Shown here: piece after piece, positions 1 to 8,246 of the stretch
Numbering within the stretch: the stretch's first letter is position 1
How the letters are laid out: every line of letters begins with the position of its first letter
Assembly: GCF_029109325.1 (NCBI RefSeq)
Contig: NZ_JAQKQJ010000021.1
Coordinates: 240,475 to 304,474, forward strand
Reading direction: 5' to 3'
DNA: 64,000 bases
DNA from: Nodosilinea sp. PGN35
GTDB taxonomy: Bacteria > Cyanobacteriota > Cyanobacteriia > Phormidesmidales > Phormidesmidaceae
The notes under the pieces: model-generated
Databases searched by the model: none
The model's input: the letters and a program-made list of their open reading frames with translations, nothing else
Told to the model about the DNA's origin: nothing
Made by a program: the position numbers and the translations under genes

Positions 1-1938
1 GCCGACGGGGCCTCAGCCCCCGAGCGGTTTGTGCAGGCCGCCCAGCATCTGCTGGCCGCCGATCAGGTGGCCACCGTCTTTGGCGGCTGGACGTCCATGA
101 GCCGCAAGGCCGTGCTGCCGGTGCTCGAAGCCCACAATCGGCTGCTGTGGTACCCCGTTCACTACGAGGGGTTAGAGCAGTCGCCCTGGGTGTTTTACAC
201 CGGCTCGTGCCTCAACCAGCAGGTGGAACCCGCCCTCGACTGGCTGCTGAGCCAGGGCCGCCGTCGTCTGTTTTTAATTGGCTCTGATCATCTGTTTCCC
301 CGAGTCACCAACAAGGTGATTCGAGGGCAGCTAAAGCATCGCCAGGGGACAGTGGTGGGCGAGGCCTACGTACCCCTGGGGGCCACTGACTTGAGCGACT
401 TGACCAAGCGCCTTTGGCTGGCCCAGCCCGATGCAGTGGTTAACACCCTCAACGGGCCCAGCAATTTGCCCTTCTACACCCAGTGCCAGGCGCTGGGCCT
501 GAGCGCCGATCGCATGCCGATTTTGACCGTCAGCATCGGCGAACTAGAACTGCGGCAGATGGGTGCAGCTGCCGCCGGGCACTACGCCTGCTGGAGCTAT
601 TTTCAAAGCCTGGAGACCCCCGCTAACCAGGCCTTTGTGGCCCGGTTTAAGCAGCGCTACGGCGGCGATCGCGTCACCACCGATGCCATTGAAGCGGCCT
701 ACGCCCAGGTATATCTGTGGCGGGCCGCTGTCACCGCCGCCCAGACCACCGCCACCAACCCGGTACGCCAGGCCGCCTACCACCAGCGCTGGGAGGCCCC
801 CAGTGGCACCCTCTGCTGCGAGCCCAACCACCATCTGCAAAAGCGCTGCCACGTGGGCCAGGCCCAGGCCGACGGTCAGTTTCGCATTGTTTACTCCAGC
901 CCCGGCTCAATTCGCCCGCTGCCCTGGCTGGGGATGGAACACCAGACGTTTTCGGCGGCGACTGTGGTGATTGAGATGCTGGGGGAAGTGTCGGACTGTG
1001 TGCAGTCGAGCTGGGAGCTAGAACAGCAGTCGCGGCGGCTGGCTCACGCCCTGACCCAGCTGCGCCAGGAGGTCAAACAGCGGCAGCTGGCCGAGGCCGC
1101 CCTGCGAACCGCCAACGCCGAAATTACCGCCCTCAACCAGTCCCTTCAGACCGACAACTCGCGCCTGAGTGCCGAACTGTCGGTGGCGCGTCAGCTCCAG
1201 CAGATGGTGCTGCCCCGACCGGAGGAACTGACGGCGATCGCCGATCTAGAGGTCGCCGCCGCCACGGTCACCGCCGCCGAGGTCGGGGGCGACTACTACG
1301 ACCTGCTGAGTGCAGCCAAACCCGCCGCCGGGCATCCCCACACCACCCTGGCCATCGGCGATGTCACCGGCCACGGGCTCGAGAGCGGCGTGCTGATGAT
1401 TATGACCCAAACCGCCGTGCGCACCCTGCAAGCCCTGGGGCTGGCCGACGGCGCGATCGCCCCGGCCCAGGCCCTGCAGGCCATCAACGCGGTGATCTAC
1501 CAAAACCGGCAGCGCATGGGGTCGCACCGCCACCTCTCCCTGGCCCTGCTGGACTACCACCAGGGCACCCTCACCCTTACCGGCCAGCACGAAGAGGTGC
1601 TGGTGGTGCGGGCCAGCGGCACCGTAGAGCGAGTTGACACCGTCGATCTGGGCTACCCCGTGGGTCTGGTAGCCGATGTTGCTCCCTTTGTGGCCCAGCA
1701 CACCATTGACCTGGCGGTCGGCGATGGGGTAGTACTCTACACCGACGGCATCACCGAGGCCGAAAACAGCCAGCGGCATCTCTACGGCGTCGATCGCCTG
1801 GTGGCAGCCGTGGGGCAGGCCTGGTCGGGCTCCGCCGAGGCCGTGCAGGCCGCCGTGATGGAGGACGTGCGATCGCATATCCAAGACCACACCGTTTTTG
1901 ACGATATGACCCTGGTCGTGCTCAAGCGTCGCGTCTAG
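1..1938 (+). CDS. UrtA/AmiC-like sensor fused to PP2C (SpoIIE-type) phosphatase, 5' end outside window
   Basis: The reading frame is already open at base 1, so the N-terminus lies outside the window. Residues up to about 320 resemble substrate-binding proteins of the urea/short-chain-amide family (FGGWTSMSRKAVLPV, LLWYPVHYEG and NQQVEPALDWLL match UrtA-type blocks). A short coiled coil follows (about 325-395), then a SpoIIE/RsbU-class PP2C phosphatase with VGGDYYDLL, IGDVTGHGLESG, LYTDGITEAEN and C-terminal DDMTLVVL, so all metal-binding Asp motifs are present. The likely job is ligand-controlled dephosphorylation of a STAS-domain partner. The gene is followed by a GGDEF gene after 21 nt and, further on, by ATPase and STAS genes. 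Domain assignment is firm; the ligand is inferred. Confidence 0.85.
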   Translation, partial: ADGASAPERFVQAAQHLLAADQVATVFGGWTSMSRKAVLPVLEAHNRLLWYPVHYEGLEQSPWVFYTGSCLNQQVEPALDWLLSQGRRRLFLIGSDHLFPRVTNKVIRGQLKHRQGTVVGEAYVPLGATDLSDLTKRLWLAQPDAVVNTLNGPSNLPFYTQCQALGLSADRMPILTVSIGELELRQMGAAAAGHYACWSYFQSLETPANQAFVARFKQRYGGDRVTTDAIEAAYAQVYLWRAAVTAAQTTATNPVRQAAYHQRWEAPSGTLCCEPNHHLQKRCHVGQAQADGQFRIVYSSPGSIRPLPWLGMEHQTFSAATVVIEMLGEVSDCVQSSWELEQQSRRLAHALTQLRQEVKQRQLAEAALRTANAEITALNQSLQTDNSRLSAELSVARQLQQMVLPRPEELTAIADLEVAAATVTAAEVGGDYYDLLSAAKPAAGHPHTTLAIGDVTGHGLESGVLMIMTQTAVRTLQALGLADGAIAPAQALQAINAVIYQNRQRMGSHRHLSLALLDYHQGTLTLTGQHEEVLVVRASGTVERVDTVDLGYPVGLVADVAPFVAQHTIDLAVGDGVVLYTDGITEAENSQRHLYGVDRLVAAVGQAWSGSAEAVQAAVMEDVRSHIQDHTVFDDMTLVVLKRRV

Positions 1939-1959
1939 TCTTTCCCTCCCCCGCTACCC

Positions 1960-2811
1960 ATGACCAGCCCCTCCGATGCATCCCCCGATACTGACCTCTG
2001 CCGAGCGCTCGACCAGCTGCGCCAGGAGAACCAGCGCCTGCGTCAGGAAAACGCTGATCTGCACATTGCCCTCTCGACTACCGCTGAGCACGGCGACCTG
2101 ATTGAGGCCGATCTGCACACCGCCAACCAGCGGCTCCAGGCCGAGATGGTCGAGCGGCTGCGGGCCGAGGCCACCCTCAAAACCCTGATCGACTTAATCT
2201 CGCGCCAGAAGGCCGACCTCGAAATCATCATGCACACGATCATGGAGCACGGCGATACCCTCGACACCCAGTGGCATCAAAAGTTCTGCGCCGCCATGGT
2301 GCGGGCCGACATCGACGGGCTCACCCAGATCGCCAACCGCCGCCGCTTTGACGAATACCTGGTGCAGCAGTGGGAAAACCTGGCGGCAGAACAGCGGCCC
2401 CTGGCGATCGTGCTCTGCGACCTTGACGCATTTAAACTCTACAACGACACCTACGGCCACCCGGCGGGCGATACCTGCCTGGTGCAGGTGGCTACAGTGC
2501 TGCGCCACTGCCTACACCACCCCAACGACCTGGTGGCCCGCTACGGCGGCGAAGAATTTGTCGCCATCTTGCCCCGCACTACCCTGGCCGAAGCCCAGGT
2601 GGTAGCCCAGCGCTTTCAGCGGGAAGTCTTAGGGCTGCGGATTCCGCACCAGTATTCCACCGTGGCCCCGGTGGTAACCGTCAGCATTGGCGTGGCGGGC
2701 ACTATTCCCCAGCCCCAGGTTAGCGCCGCTGAGCTGGTGCAACGGGCGGACGAACAGCTTTACCGGGCCAAACACCTGGGCAAAAACCAGATTTTTGCGG
2801 CCAGCCTCTAG
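1960..2811 (+). CDS. GGDEF-domain diguanylate cyclase
   Basis: A 283-residue soluble protein. Residues 1-100 are a heptad-rich coiled coil (QLRQENQRLRQENADL); residues about 115-283 are a GGDEF domain with DGLTQIANRRRF, CDLDAFKLYNDTYGHPAGD and an intact RYGGEEF signature, so c-di-GMP synthesis from GTP is expected. At the usual allosteric I-site (RxxD just before the signature) the sequence reads HPND, so canonical product inhibition is probably absent. The gene starts 21 nt after the PP2C gene and precedes an ATPase gene, suggesting that activity is controlled by the partner-switching proteins of this operon. No membrane segment is visible. Confidence 0.88.
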   Translation: MTSPSDASPDTDLCRALDQLRQENQRLRQENADLHIALSTTAEHGDLIEADLHTANQRLQAEMVERLRAEATLKTLIDLISRQKADLEIIMHTIMEHGDTLDTQWHQKFCAAMVRADIDGLTQIANRRRFDEYLVQQWENLAAEQRPLAIVLCDLDAFKLYNDTYGHPAGDTCLVQVATVLRHCLHHPNDLVARYGGEEFVAILPRTTLAEAQVVAQRFQREVLGLRIPHQYSTVAPVVTVSIGVAGTIPQPQVSAAELVQRADEQLYRAKHLGKNQIFAASL

Positions 2812-2855
2812 TCTCTTTAACCTGATTTCTGCGGCTCTCTGCCACCTCTGACTCT

Positions 2856-3467
2856 ATGATTGCAGCTCCTACTCCCAACCGCTTTGGTCGCTTTGTAAAC
2901 TGTCTAGAAAACAGCAAAGAGTACCTGACTATCTGCTTCTCACCGTCGGCCTCGGCGCGGCAGCAGCGGTGGCGGAACTACGGCCTTTCGGCGGATTTTT
3001 TGGGGGACTACTTTGCCACCTTTTTTCCCGGCAACCCGGTCAAGGCCGGGGCTCCTGAAGACTTAATGCAGCGCGACACGGTGAAATCGGCCATCAGCTA
3101 CATCGCCAATGAGCTGCTAGAAAACGCAATTAAGTACCACACCGATCGCGCCCCCGATCCCATCAGTATTTCGCTATTTTTGTACGAAGACTTTATCGTA
3201 TTTCAGTCGGTCAATTTGGTTGAGCCTGCCTCAGCAGAGCAGTTTAAAGGGTTTATTCAAGATGTGCTCACCGCCAGCGACATCGACACAGTGTTTTCCC
3301 AACAGCTGGAAAAAACCGCCCTGGGGCAAGGCTCGCACATGGGCTTTTTGACAATGATGTGCGACTACGGTGTGGAGTTTGGCTGGGGATTTGAGCCCCC
3401 GCCCCAGCACCAAGAGCTGATTCAGGTGAATGTGCAGGCCTATCTCAGTCTAAAGGCCACCTTTTGA
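2856..3467 (+). CDS. GHKL-type ATP-binding regulator (slr1658/SiaB-like)
   Basis: A 203-residue protein with a histidine-kinase-like N-box (YIANELLENAIKYH, about residues 87-100) and a late glycine stretch (LGQGSHMGFLTMM) where an ATP lid would sit; there is no HisKA domain or membrane segment. This is the layout of small serine-kinase/anti-sigma-type ATPases that phosphorylate or bind STAS proteins, including the cyanobacterial slr1658-type family and SiaB of Pseudomonas. It sits between the GGDEF gene (44 nt) and the STAS gene (90 nt), consistent with it being the kinase arm that opposes the PP2C phosphatase. The fold call is good; the exact subfamily is from memory of the family. Confidence 0.7.
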   Translation: MIAAPTPNRFGRFVNCLENSKEYLTICFSPSASARQQRWRNYGLSADFLGDYFATFFPGNPVKAGAPEDLMQRDTVKSAISYIANELLENAIKYHTDRAPDPISISLFLYEDFIVFQSVNLVEPASAEQFKGFIQDVLTASDIDTVFSQQLEKTALGQGSHMGFLTMMCDYGVEFGWGFEPPPQHQELIQVNVQAYLSLKATF

Positions 3468-3557
3468 GCGGTGCGCGCACCGCTGGTTTAGGGTTGAGCT
3501 ATCGCCGGTTGGTAGTCATAGCCCCGTTACGTTCCCCCACCACCGCCCCAGGCCACG

Positions 3558-3926
3558 ATGCCTGACTCGACCATGCCCGACTCGACTATGATTGAAACCG
3601 AAGACTACCGCGTGTATTACCAGGCAGACAAGTCCACCGTTTTTTTGGAGGGTTTTCTGCGGCTCGACGGCATCGAAGCCTACCAACCAGTGATGGATTT
3701 GCTGCTGCTGGCGGCGGGCGACCAGTGCACAGTCGATCTGCACCAGCTGGAGTTTCTAAACAGCTCGGGCATCAGCATGCTGTCGATGTTTGTGGTTAAA
3801 GTGCGCGATCGCGGTATCACCCGGCTCAGCTTTCGCGGCTCAGAGGCGATTCTCTGGCAGACGCGATCGCTTAAAAATCTCAAGCGGCTGATGCCCGAGC
3901 TGACCATCGAAATGCTGAGCCCCTAG
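3558..3926 (+). CDS. STAS-domain anti-anti-sigma-like protein (slr1659-like)
   Basis: A small STAS-fold protein of up to 122 residues. The segment VDLHQLEFLNSSGISMLSMF is the characteristic beta-strand/loop with the phosphorylatable Ser pair (NSSG). The first 30 bases are an imperfect 15-nt duplication (ATG CCT/CCC GAC TCG ACC/ACT), giving Met codons at 3558, 3573 and 3588. The third (MIETEDYRVYY) fits the start of related proteins best, so the true protein may be 112 residues. It is the last gene of the operon and the expected shared substrate of the ATPase and the PP2C phosphatase; its output target (GGDEF protein or sigma factor) is inferred. Confidence 0.75.
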   Translation: MPDSTMPDSTMIETEDYRVYYQADKSTVFLEGFLRLDGIEAYQPVMDLLLLAAGDQCTVDLHQLEFLNSSGISMLSMFVVKVRDRGITRLSFRGSEAILWQTRSLKNLKRLMPELTIEMLSP

Positions 3927-3958
3927 CCCAGCGCTGCCCGGCCTGAGGGGTTGAGCAC

Positions 3959-4132
3959 CTAGAGATAGGCTTGGGCCTGCATAGCGGAGGCTTGAATGTG
4001 GCGCTGAGCCGTCCAGCGATCGCCGCTAGCAGCCCTGGCACCCTTTGTACCGGAGCCGTAGGCATGGCCTAAAGCATGGCTCATCTGCACCAGCTGCTCA
4101 GCAGTCCAGGTTTTGTCGGCTTGGGTGTTCAT
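3959..4132 (-). CDS. Small conserved-looking hypothetical protein (57 aa)
   Basis: The start ATG at 4132 is fixed by a near-perfect Shine-Dalgarno AAGGAGG ending 7 nt upstream, which rules out the longer upstream frame. The product begins MNTQADKTWTAEQLVQMSHA and is hydrophilic and helical, rich in Ala, Gln and Gly, with no signal peptide or membrane segment. It runs convergent to the STAS gene. A promoter-like pair TTGTAT-N18-TACTAT (4189 to 4160) and an inverted repeat over the -35 lie upstream. No family is recognised. Confidence 0.6.
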   Translation of the reverse strand: MNTQADKTWTAEQLVQMSHALGHAYGSGTKGARAASGDRWTAQRHIQASAMQAQAYL

Positions 4133-4507
4133 GGAATTCCTCCTTTTCAATACACATAAATAGTAACAAAACCGTATTTTCAGATACAAAATACAGCATA
4201 CATGTCACCCATGAGCAGCTTTGATGGATAATCCACCCTGGGGCAGAGGCGGCTGGGTCTCTGCCCCGTCCATCGCCCGCATCGTGCCGGTCGGGCAGAA
4301 GGACAGGGAGATTGGCCAGGGCCGCTAAATCCCGCTCCACGGGCTACGGCCAGACCGGGGGTTGAGCCTTGGGTTCGCAAGAAAACCGCCCCCAGGGTAG
4401 GGGGCGATCTAAGGGGCGCGGTGCCACGGCCAGATTACGGCAGGTATAGCCAATCCGGTTGAGACATTTTCTAAATAAACAATAAACGTTTAAACGTTCC
4501 AGCGGAA
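4133..4507. promoter_or_regulatory. Intergenic region with promoter and two palindromes
   Basis: No gene is seen. On the minus strand TTGTAT (4189-4184), an 18-nt spacer and TACTAT (4165-4160) form a plausible promoter for the small gene. GTATTTT-N7-AAAATAC (4174-4194) overlaps its -35 and could be an operator. A perfect 14-bp palindrome AACGTTTAAACGTT lies at 4485-4498, just past the stop codon of the secreted-protein gene. Confidence 0.4.
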
Positions 4508-5167
4508 CTAGTCGCCAAAGCCAGAAATCAGGATTTTGGCGGCCTCGATTGCCTCCGTGAGCTGGGCACTGTGCTCCGTGAGCAGGGGGGCTGCCCCGGC
4601 GGGATCGGCGGCATCGATGGCGGCTGTGTCGTTGGTCAGACGCGCGATCGCCCCAGATACCTCAGCAAACGCCTGGGTCAGCTCATCAAACTTGCTGCCC
4701 AACTGGGTATCGATGGCCGCTTTGATCTGGGTGGGGGCAGCCTCCAGGGTGGACTTAAAGGTAGCCGTATCGGCCACCAGCGTATCAAAGGCAGTCGATG
4801 CGGTTTCTAAGGCAGCTTTGGAGCCTTCAATTTTGGGGCCGAGGGTAGTGGCGCTGACGGAGTCGGGGGCGGCGGCGGCCTTGCTGAGCTGCTTCGTCAG
4901 GTCTTTGGTGGCTGACTTGAGCGGCTTAAGCGCTTCGCTAAACGAATCCTCCAGGGCGTCTGAATAGTCATCCAAGATCGCTTCTACGTAGTCCTGGGCT
5001 GCCTTGGTCATTGTCAAATCCATGGTTTCACTCAGGGTGCCCTTGGGAGCCGCCAGCGCCTGGGAGGTCATTCCAGGCAGACCCCAGCACACCAGCGCGA
5101 CAACCAACACCCCAGCTGCCATGGCTTGAAACACCCGAGCGGTGAGTTGATGCAGATAAGTCAGCAT
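4508..5167 (-). CDS. Secreted alpha-helical protein of unknown function
   Basis: A 219-residue protein with a clear Sec signal peptide: hydrophobic core AAGVLVVALVCWGLPGM, then a probable cleavage after SQALA (about residue 39-40). The mature part is almost entirely helical and rich in Ala, Thr, Asp and Lys, with repeated TxxFxxL/AxxxxL heptad patterns (about residues 60-215), like extracytoplasmic helical-bundle proteins. No catalytic motif is visible. It is transcribed away from petG. The function is not recognised; periplasmic or surface location is inferred from the leader. Confidence 0.7.
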   Translation of the reverse strand: MLTYLHQLTARVFQAMAAGVLVVALVCWGLPGMTSQALAAPKGTLSETMDLTMTKAAQDYVEAILDDYSDALEDSFSEALKPLKSATKDLTKQLSKAAAAPDSVSATTLGPKIEGSKAALETASTAFDTLVADTATFKSTLEAAPTQIKAAIDTQLGSKFDELTQAFAEVSGAIARLTNDTAAIDAADPAGAAPLLTEHSAQLTEAIEAAKILISGFGD

Positions 5168-5715
5168 GAAATCATTCCTAAAATTCTAAAGAACCACAAC
5201 ACTCCAGCAGCTAGATTGAGCAGCGCGGGCGCGAGGAGCCCAAACGCAGTTGGCCAGCCAACGTTCGCCTGGCCAAAGGAGCAATCCAGCTCACCCCTGG
5301 GGATGTACGCCCCGAAAAACCCATCGCGATTAGTTCTCCCCGCCGCACACAAAAGTCAGTTCACCATAGCGAACAGCTGGCCTAAAAAGCGTAGCTGAGC
5401 CTACGGCTTAAAACGATTTTGATGCCCTGTACACAGTACACAATCGCTCTGCCTTTTTCAATCATTTCCCCGCAAACAAAAGGCGGTCTACAGGTTTGCC
5501 GTGGCATCTACGGACAGGGGCCGAGGGCAGACCGGCGAACGTCGCAGCGGAATCGCAAAATTGTGATCAGTTCCTAACCTTTGGCGCACTGATGCTGGGC
5601 TGGTGGCGATCGCCACCCCTCCGCCTGGCCCGGCTGCCGCCCTCGCGGGCTATGCAGGCCCTGATTAATGCTATGGTTAGACCTATAGATTTTTGTTGAG
5701 ACAAGGAGTTTCGCT
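5168..5715. other. Intergenic region upstream of petG and of the secreted-protein gene
   Basis: About 550 nt between two divergent genes; no convincing coding frame. A palindrome TGTAC-aca-GTACA sits at 5428-5440. The petG ribosome site AAGGAG is at 5703-5708, with AT-rich -10-like sequence (TATAGAT) just upstream. Nothing else could be assigned. Confidence 0.35.
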
Positions 5716-5829
5716 GTGGTTGAGCCTCTGCTGAGCGGCATTGTTCTCGGGTTTATTCCCGTCACCCTGGCCGGGCTTTTCGTCGCGGCCTACATGCAGT
5801 ATCGCCGGGGCAATCAGTTCGATCTGTAG
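5716..5829 (+). CDS. petG: Cytochrome b6f complex subunit 5 (PetG)
   Basis: A 37-residue single-span protein starting at GTG: it reads VVEPLLSGIVLGFIPVTLAG, then LFVAAYMQYRRGNQFDL. This is almost residue for residue the invariant PetG sequence, with the same length as in other cyanobacteria. PetG is a small hydrophobic subunit at the periphery of the thylakoid cytochrome b6f dimer and is needed for its assembly and stability. The ribosome binding site AAGGAG lies 7 nt before the GTG, which settles the start. It is monocistronic here; the next gene downstream is convergent. Confidence 0.97.
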   Translation: MVEPLLSGIVLGFIPVTLAGLFVAAYMQYRRGNQFDL

Positions 5830-5860
5830 CCCCAGCGGCGGGGAGGGCGATGGCCTGCGC

Positions 5861-5924
5861 CCCAGATCCTAAGTACCCCAGATCCTAAGTACCCCAGTTC
5901 CTAAGTACCCCAGTTCCTAAGTAA
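5861..5924. repeat. Four tandem copies of a 16-bp unit
   Basis: Unit CCCAGATCCTAAGTAC at 5861-5876 and 5877-5892, then CCCAGTTCCTAAGTAC at 5893-5908 and CCCAGTTCCTAAGTAA at 5909-5924. Copies 1 and 2 are identical and copies 3 and 4 share a T for A change. The last copy supplies the stop codon of the sugar kinase on the minus strand. Confidence 0.95.
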
Positions 5925-7197
5925 TAGTGCCCCCAGCCTGCGGCGGCCAGCCCAGGGCCAAGTAGGCACTCCCGACCGCCGCCTCCACCGAGGCGGCGTT
6001 TTTGATGGGCACCGGCAGCAGATCGGCCCGCAGCTGCCGCCAGGTCTCGTTGGCGGCCCCGCCCCCGGCGGTGAACACCTGCCGCAGGGGCGAAGCGCCG
6101 TGGCGGGTGAGCAGATCGTAGCCCCGCTGCTCAATGCGGGCTATACCCACTAGCAGGCCGTGCAAAAATGCGCCGTCATCCTCTGGGCGGGGGGAAAGAC
6201 GCGGGGCCAAACCGGGGTCGTTGATGGGGAAGCGCTCCCCCGGCTGCGACAGGGGGTAATAGTCTAGGTCGGTGGGTACGGCAGGATCGATGCGCTGGCT
6301 CAGAGCGGCCAGCGTTGCGCGGTCAAAGAATTGCTCCAGCACAGCCCCGCCGCTGTTAGACGCACCGCCCACCAGCCAGTGGTTGCCCAGGCGGTGGCTG
6401 TAGATGCCGTATTCCCCTACGTCCACCCGCCGGTCGCTGAGCAGTTTGAGCACCAGGGTTGACCCCAGGGAGGTGACGCCATCGCCCGGTGCGCCAGCGC
6501 CGCTGGCCAAAAAGGCCGCAATGCTGTCGGTGGTGCCCGCCGCCACCTGACAGTGGGGAGACAGGCCAAACCGCTGGGCAACGGCTGCTGTCACAGTTCC
6601 CACCCGCTCCCCCGGTGCCAGCACCCGAGGTAGCACCCGGCTCCACGGCTGCCCCTGCATCCAATCGGGGTAGCCGAGCCGGCCCACGTCGTAGCCCAGC
6701 TTGAGACTGTTGTGGTAGTCGCTCAGGCCCCACTGGCCGTGGAGTTGGGCGCTGAGCCAGTCGGCCTGGTGCAGCAGGCAGGCGGCCTGGTGCCACAGAG
6801 GGGAAGGCAGCGCCCGGTGCCACCACACCAGCTTGGCCAGGCTGGAGGTGGCGCTGGCAGCAGGGCTATGGGCGGGGGCGATCGCCCGAATCGCCTCTAG
6901 GGAATCCCGGCAGGAATGGTTGTAGAGCAGCGGCGGCGTCAGAGATGCCCCGGCTCGGTCGCACAGCAGCACCGTTCCGGAGGTACCGTCAATGGCCACA
7001 GCGCCAATCTGCGGGGCGATCGCCCCGGGCAGCGCCGCCAGCAGCTCAAACAGCGCCTGCCGCCAGCCCCCAGGGGCGGGGCACTCGGGGTAAGCCTGGC
7101 GGTACTGCCAACACAAATGCCGCTGCGGATTGACCACAGCGGCCCGCACCCCAGAGGTGCCAAAATCTATGCCCAGAGCCAGGGAAAGAGCCGTCAC
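5917..7197 (-). CDS. FGGY-family carbohydrate kinase (cyanobacterial D-ribulose/xylulose-kinase-like)
   Basis: A 426-residue sugar kinase of the actin/hexokinase fold. N-terminal phosphate loop LGIDFGTSGVRAAV, VAIDGTSGTVLLCD, second-domain AAGTTDSIAAF and GVTSLGSTLVLKLL, and the ATP-binding VFTAGGGAANETWRQLRADLL near the end are all present, so the enzyme should be active. Its length equals that of the compact cyanobacterial/plant ribulokinase-like branch (SePSK type), which phosphorylates D-ribulose; the substrate is inferred. It begins 31 nt after apcF on the same strand, so the two may be co-transcribed. The last codon and stop lie inside the 16-bp tandem repeat. Confidence 0.85.
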   Translation of the reverse strand: MTALSLALGIDFGTSGVRAAVVNPQRHLCWQYRQAYPECPAPGGWRQALFELLAALPGAIAPQIGAVAIDGTSGTVLLCDRAGASLTPPLLYNHSCRDSLEAIRAIAPAHSPAASATSSLAKLVWWHRALPSPLWHQAACLLHQADWLSAQLHGQWGLSDYHNSLKLGYDVGRLGYPDWMQGQPWSRVLPRVLAPGERVGTVTAAVAQRFGLSPHCQVAAGTTDSIAAFLASGAGAPGDGVTSLGSTLVLKLLSDRRVDVGEYGIYSHRLGNHWLVGGASNSGGAVLEQFFDRATLAALSQRIDPAVPTDLDYYPLSQPGERFPINDPGLAPRLSPRPEDDGAFLHGLLVGIARIEQRGYDLLTRHGASPLRQVFTAGGGAANETWRQLRADLLPVPIKNAASVEAAVGSAYLALGWPPQAGGTIT

Positions 7198-7228
7198 CCT
7201 GCGCGCCCCACTCTCCCTGGCTGCGTTG

Positions 7229-7738
7229 CTAGATGCTGATCTCGCTCAGGGAACGAGTCATATAGTCGAAGGGGTAGTCTACGACGGCGGGGTCGGCCAC
7301 GCCAGCTTCCTGCACCTTGGCCTTGACGATATCTTTCATCAGCTGGATACCCATAACCGTGGGGGCGATGGGCACACCCAGAGAATTGTAGGTTTCGCGC
7401 AGGCCGGTGAGCACCCGCTCGTCGAGCACGTCGGGGTTGCCCGCCACCAGGGCATAGCTGCCGTAGCGCAGGTAGTAGTCCATGTCGCGCAGGCAGGCGG
7501 CGTAGCGGCGGGTGGTGTAGGCATTGCCGCCGGGGCGAATCAGCTCGGGCACTTGGGCAAACAGCGTTACTCCCGCCTCTTTAACAATGCCAGCGGCATT
7601 GGCGCTGATTACCGCCGCCGCCTTGATGCGATCGAGACCGCTGTCAAAGTAGGACTTAATCGAGTCGAGGGCGCTGTTGTCGAGATAGCGTCCGGTGTTG
7701 TCGTAGGTCTTGATTAGCGTGGTGACAGCGTCCCGCAT
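7229..7738 (-). CDS. apcF: Allophycocyanin beta-18 subunit (ApcF)
   Basis: A 169-residue phycobiliprotein. The chromophore-binding segment YAACLRDMDYYLRYGSYALVAGN has the Cys for phycocyanobilin thioether linkage, with Asn in TAGGN-type RPGGNAYTTRRYAA just before it. The start MRDAVTTLIKTYDNTGRYLD and the end MTRSLSEISI match ApcF rather than ApcB, and the length is exactly that of ApcF; an upstream in-frame Met (at 7819) is rejected because it adds 27 unrelated residues. A GGGAGA ribosome site precedes ATG 7738. ApcF pairs with the ApcE core linker in the phycobilisome core and helps pass energy to the terminal emitters. Confidence 0.95.
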   Translation of the reverse strand: MRDAVTTLIKTYDNTGRYLDNSALDSIKSYFDSGLDRIKAAAVISANAAGIVKEAGVTLFAQVPELIRPGGNAYTTRRYAACLRDMDYYLRYGSYALVAGNPDVLDERVLTGLRETYNSLGVPIAPTVMGIQLMKDIVKAKVQEAGVADPAVVDYPFDYMTRSLSEISI

Positions 7739-8246
7739 AGGTGGTTTCTCCCAACTCTCACTTGGCAAACAGCATTTTATAAATAGCGACGGGCCCTGGG
7801 GCGTCGCTCCCTGGCCCAAGGCTCTAATTCCAAAGGCTCGAGCCCTGATAAATACCAGGTTTTATCCTCGAAGAAGTCTACCACGGGGGCTTAACCCCTG
7901 GGTCGCTCAGACCCGTCAGAGCGGGGACTTTATGAGTGAATTGTTACAAAACCTCATGGTCTGACCCAGGGCTTTTGTGAGCTTTCCCTGACAAAAAGTA
8001 GTGGCTGATACAAACCGGGCCAACCCCTCTCCCTAGGATGATGCAGATGAGCTGATGCCTGTGGAACCAGCAGGGTCAGCGTGCCCGTGCCGGTCAGCCG
8101 GTGTTGCAAGGGCTTACCTGGCGCAGCCTTGCCAATTCGGCAGGGGAAGTAGGGCGGGGCCAGGGCATGGTTCACGACAAGTTAACGCGACAAGCTAAAT
8201 CGGTTTCCCCAACGTTTAAATGCTAAACGAGGCTAAGGAGTAGTTC
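7739..8246. other. Divergent apcF-glnA intergenic region
   Basis: No coding frame is supported over about 508 nt. It must hold the apcF promoter (minus) and the glnA promoter (plus, given separately). The glnA leader from about 8046 to 8246 is long (about 200 nt) and contains GGAAGTAGG (8145-8153) and AACGCG (8184-8189), fragments reminiscent of the glutamine riboswitch, but the required pairing partner was not found. Confidence 0.4.
7998..8039 (+). promoter_or_regulatory. NtcA-activated promoter of glnA
   Basis: GTA (7998-8000), N8 GTGGCTGA, TAC (8009-8011) is a perfect GTAN8TAC NtcA box. It is followed after exactly 22 nt by TAGGAT (8034-8039), a TAN3T -10 box. This is the canonical NtcA class II layout and puts the start near 8046, about 200 nt before the glnA ATG. 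NtcA with 2-oxoglutarate would activate glnA under nitrogen limitation. Confidence 0.85.

Noticed and set aside
8145..8189. Glutamine riboswitch (glnA RNA) in the glnA leader
   Set aside because: GGAAGTAGG and AACGCG are present at reasonable places, but the 5' CGTTCA-type partner and the flanking stems were not found, so the match may be chance.
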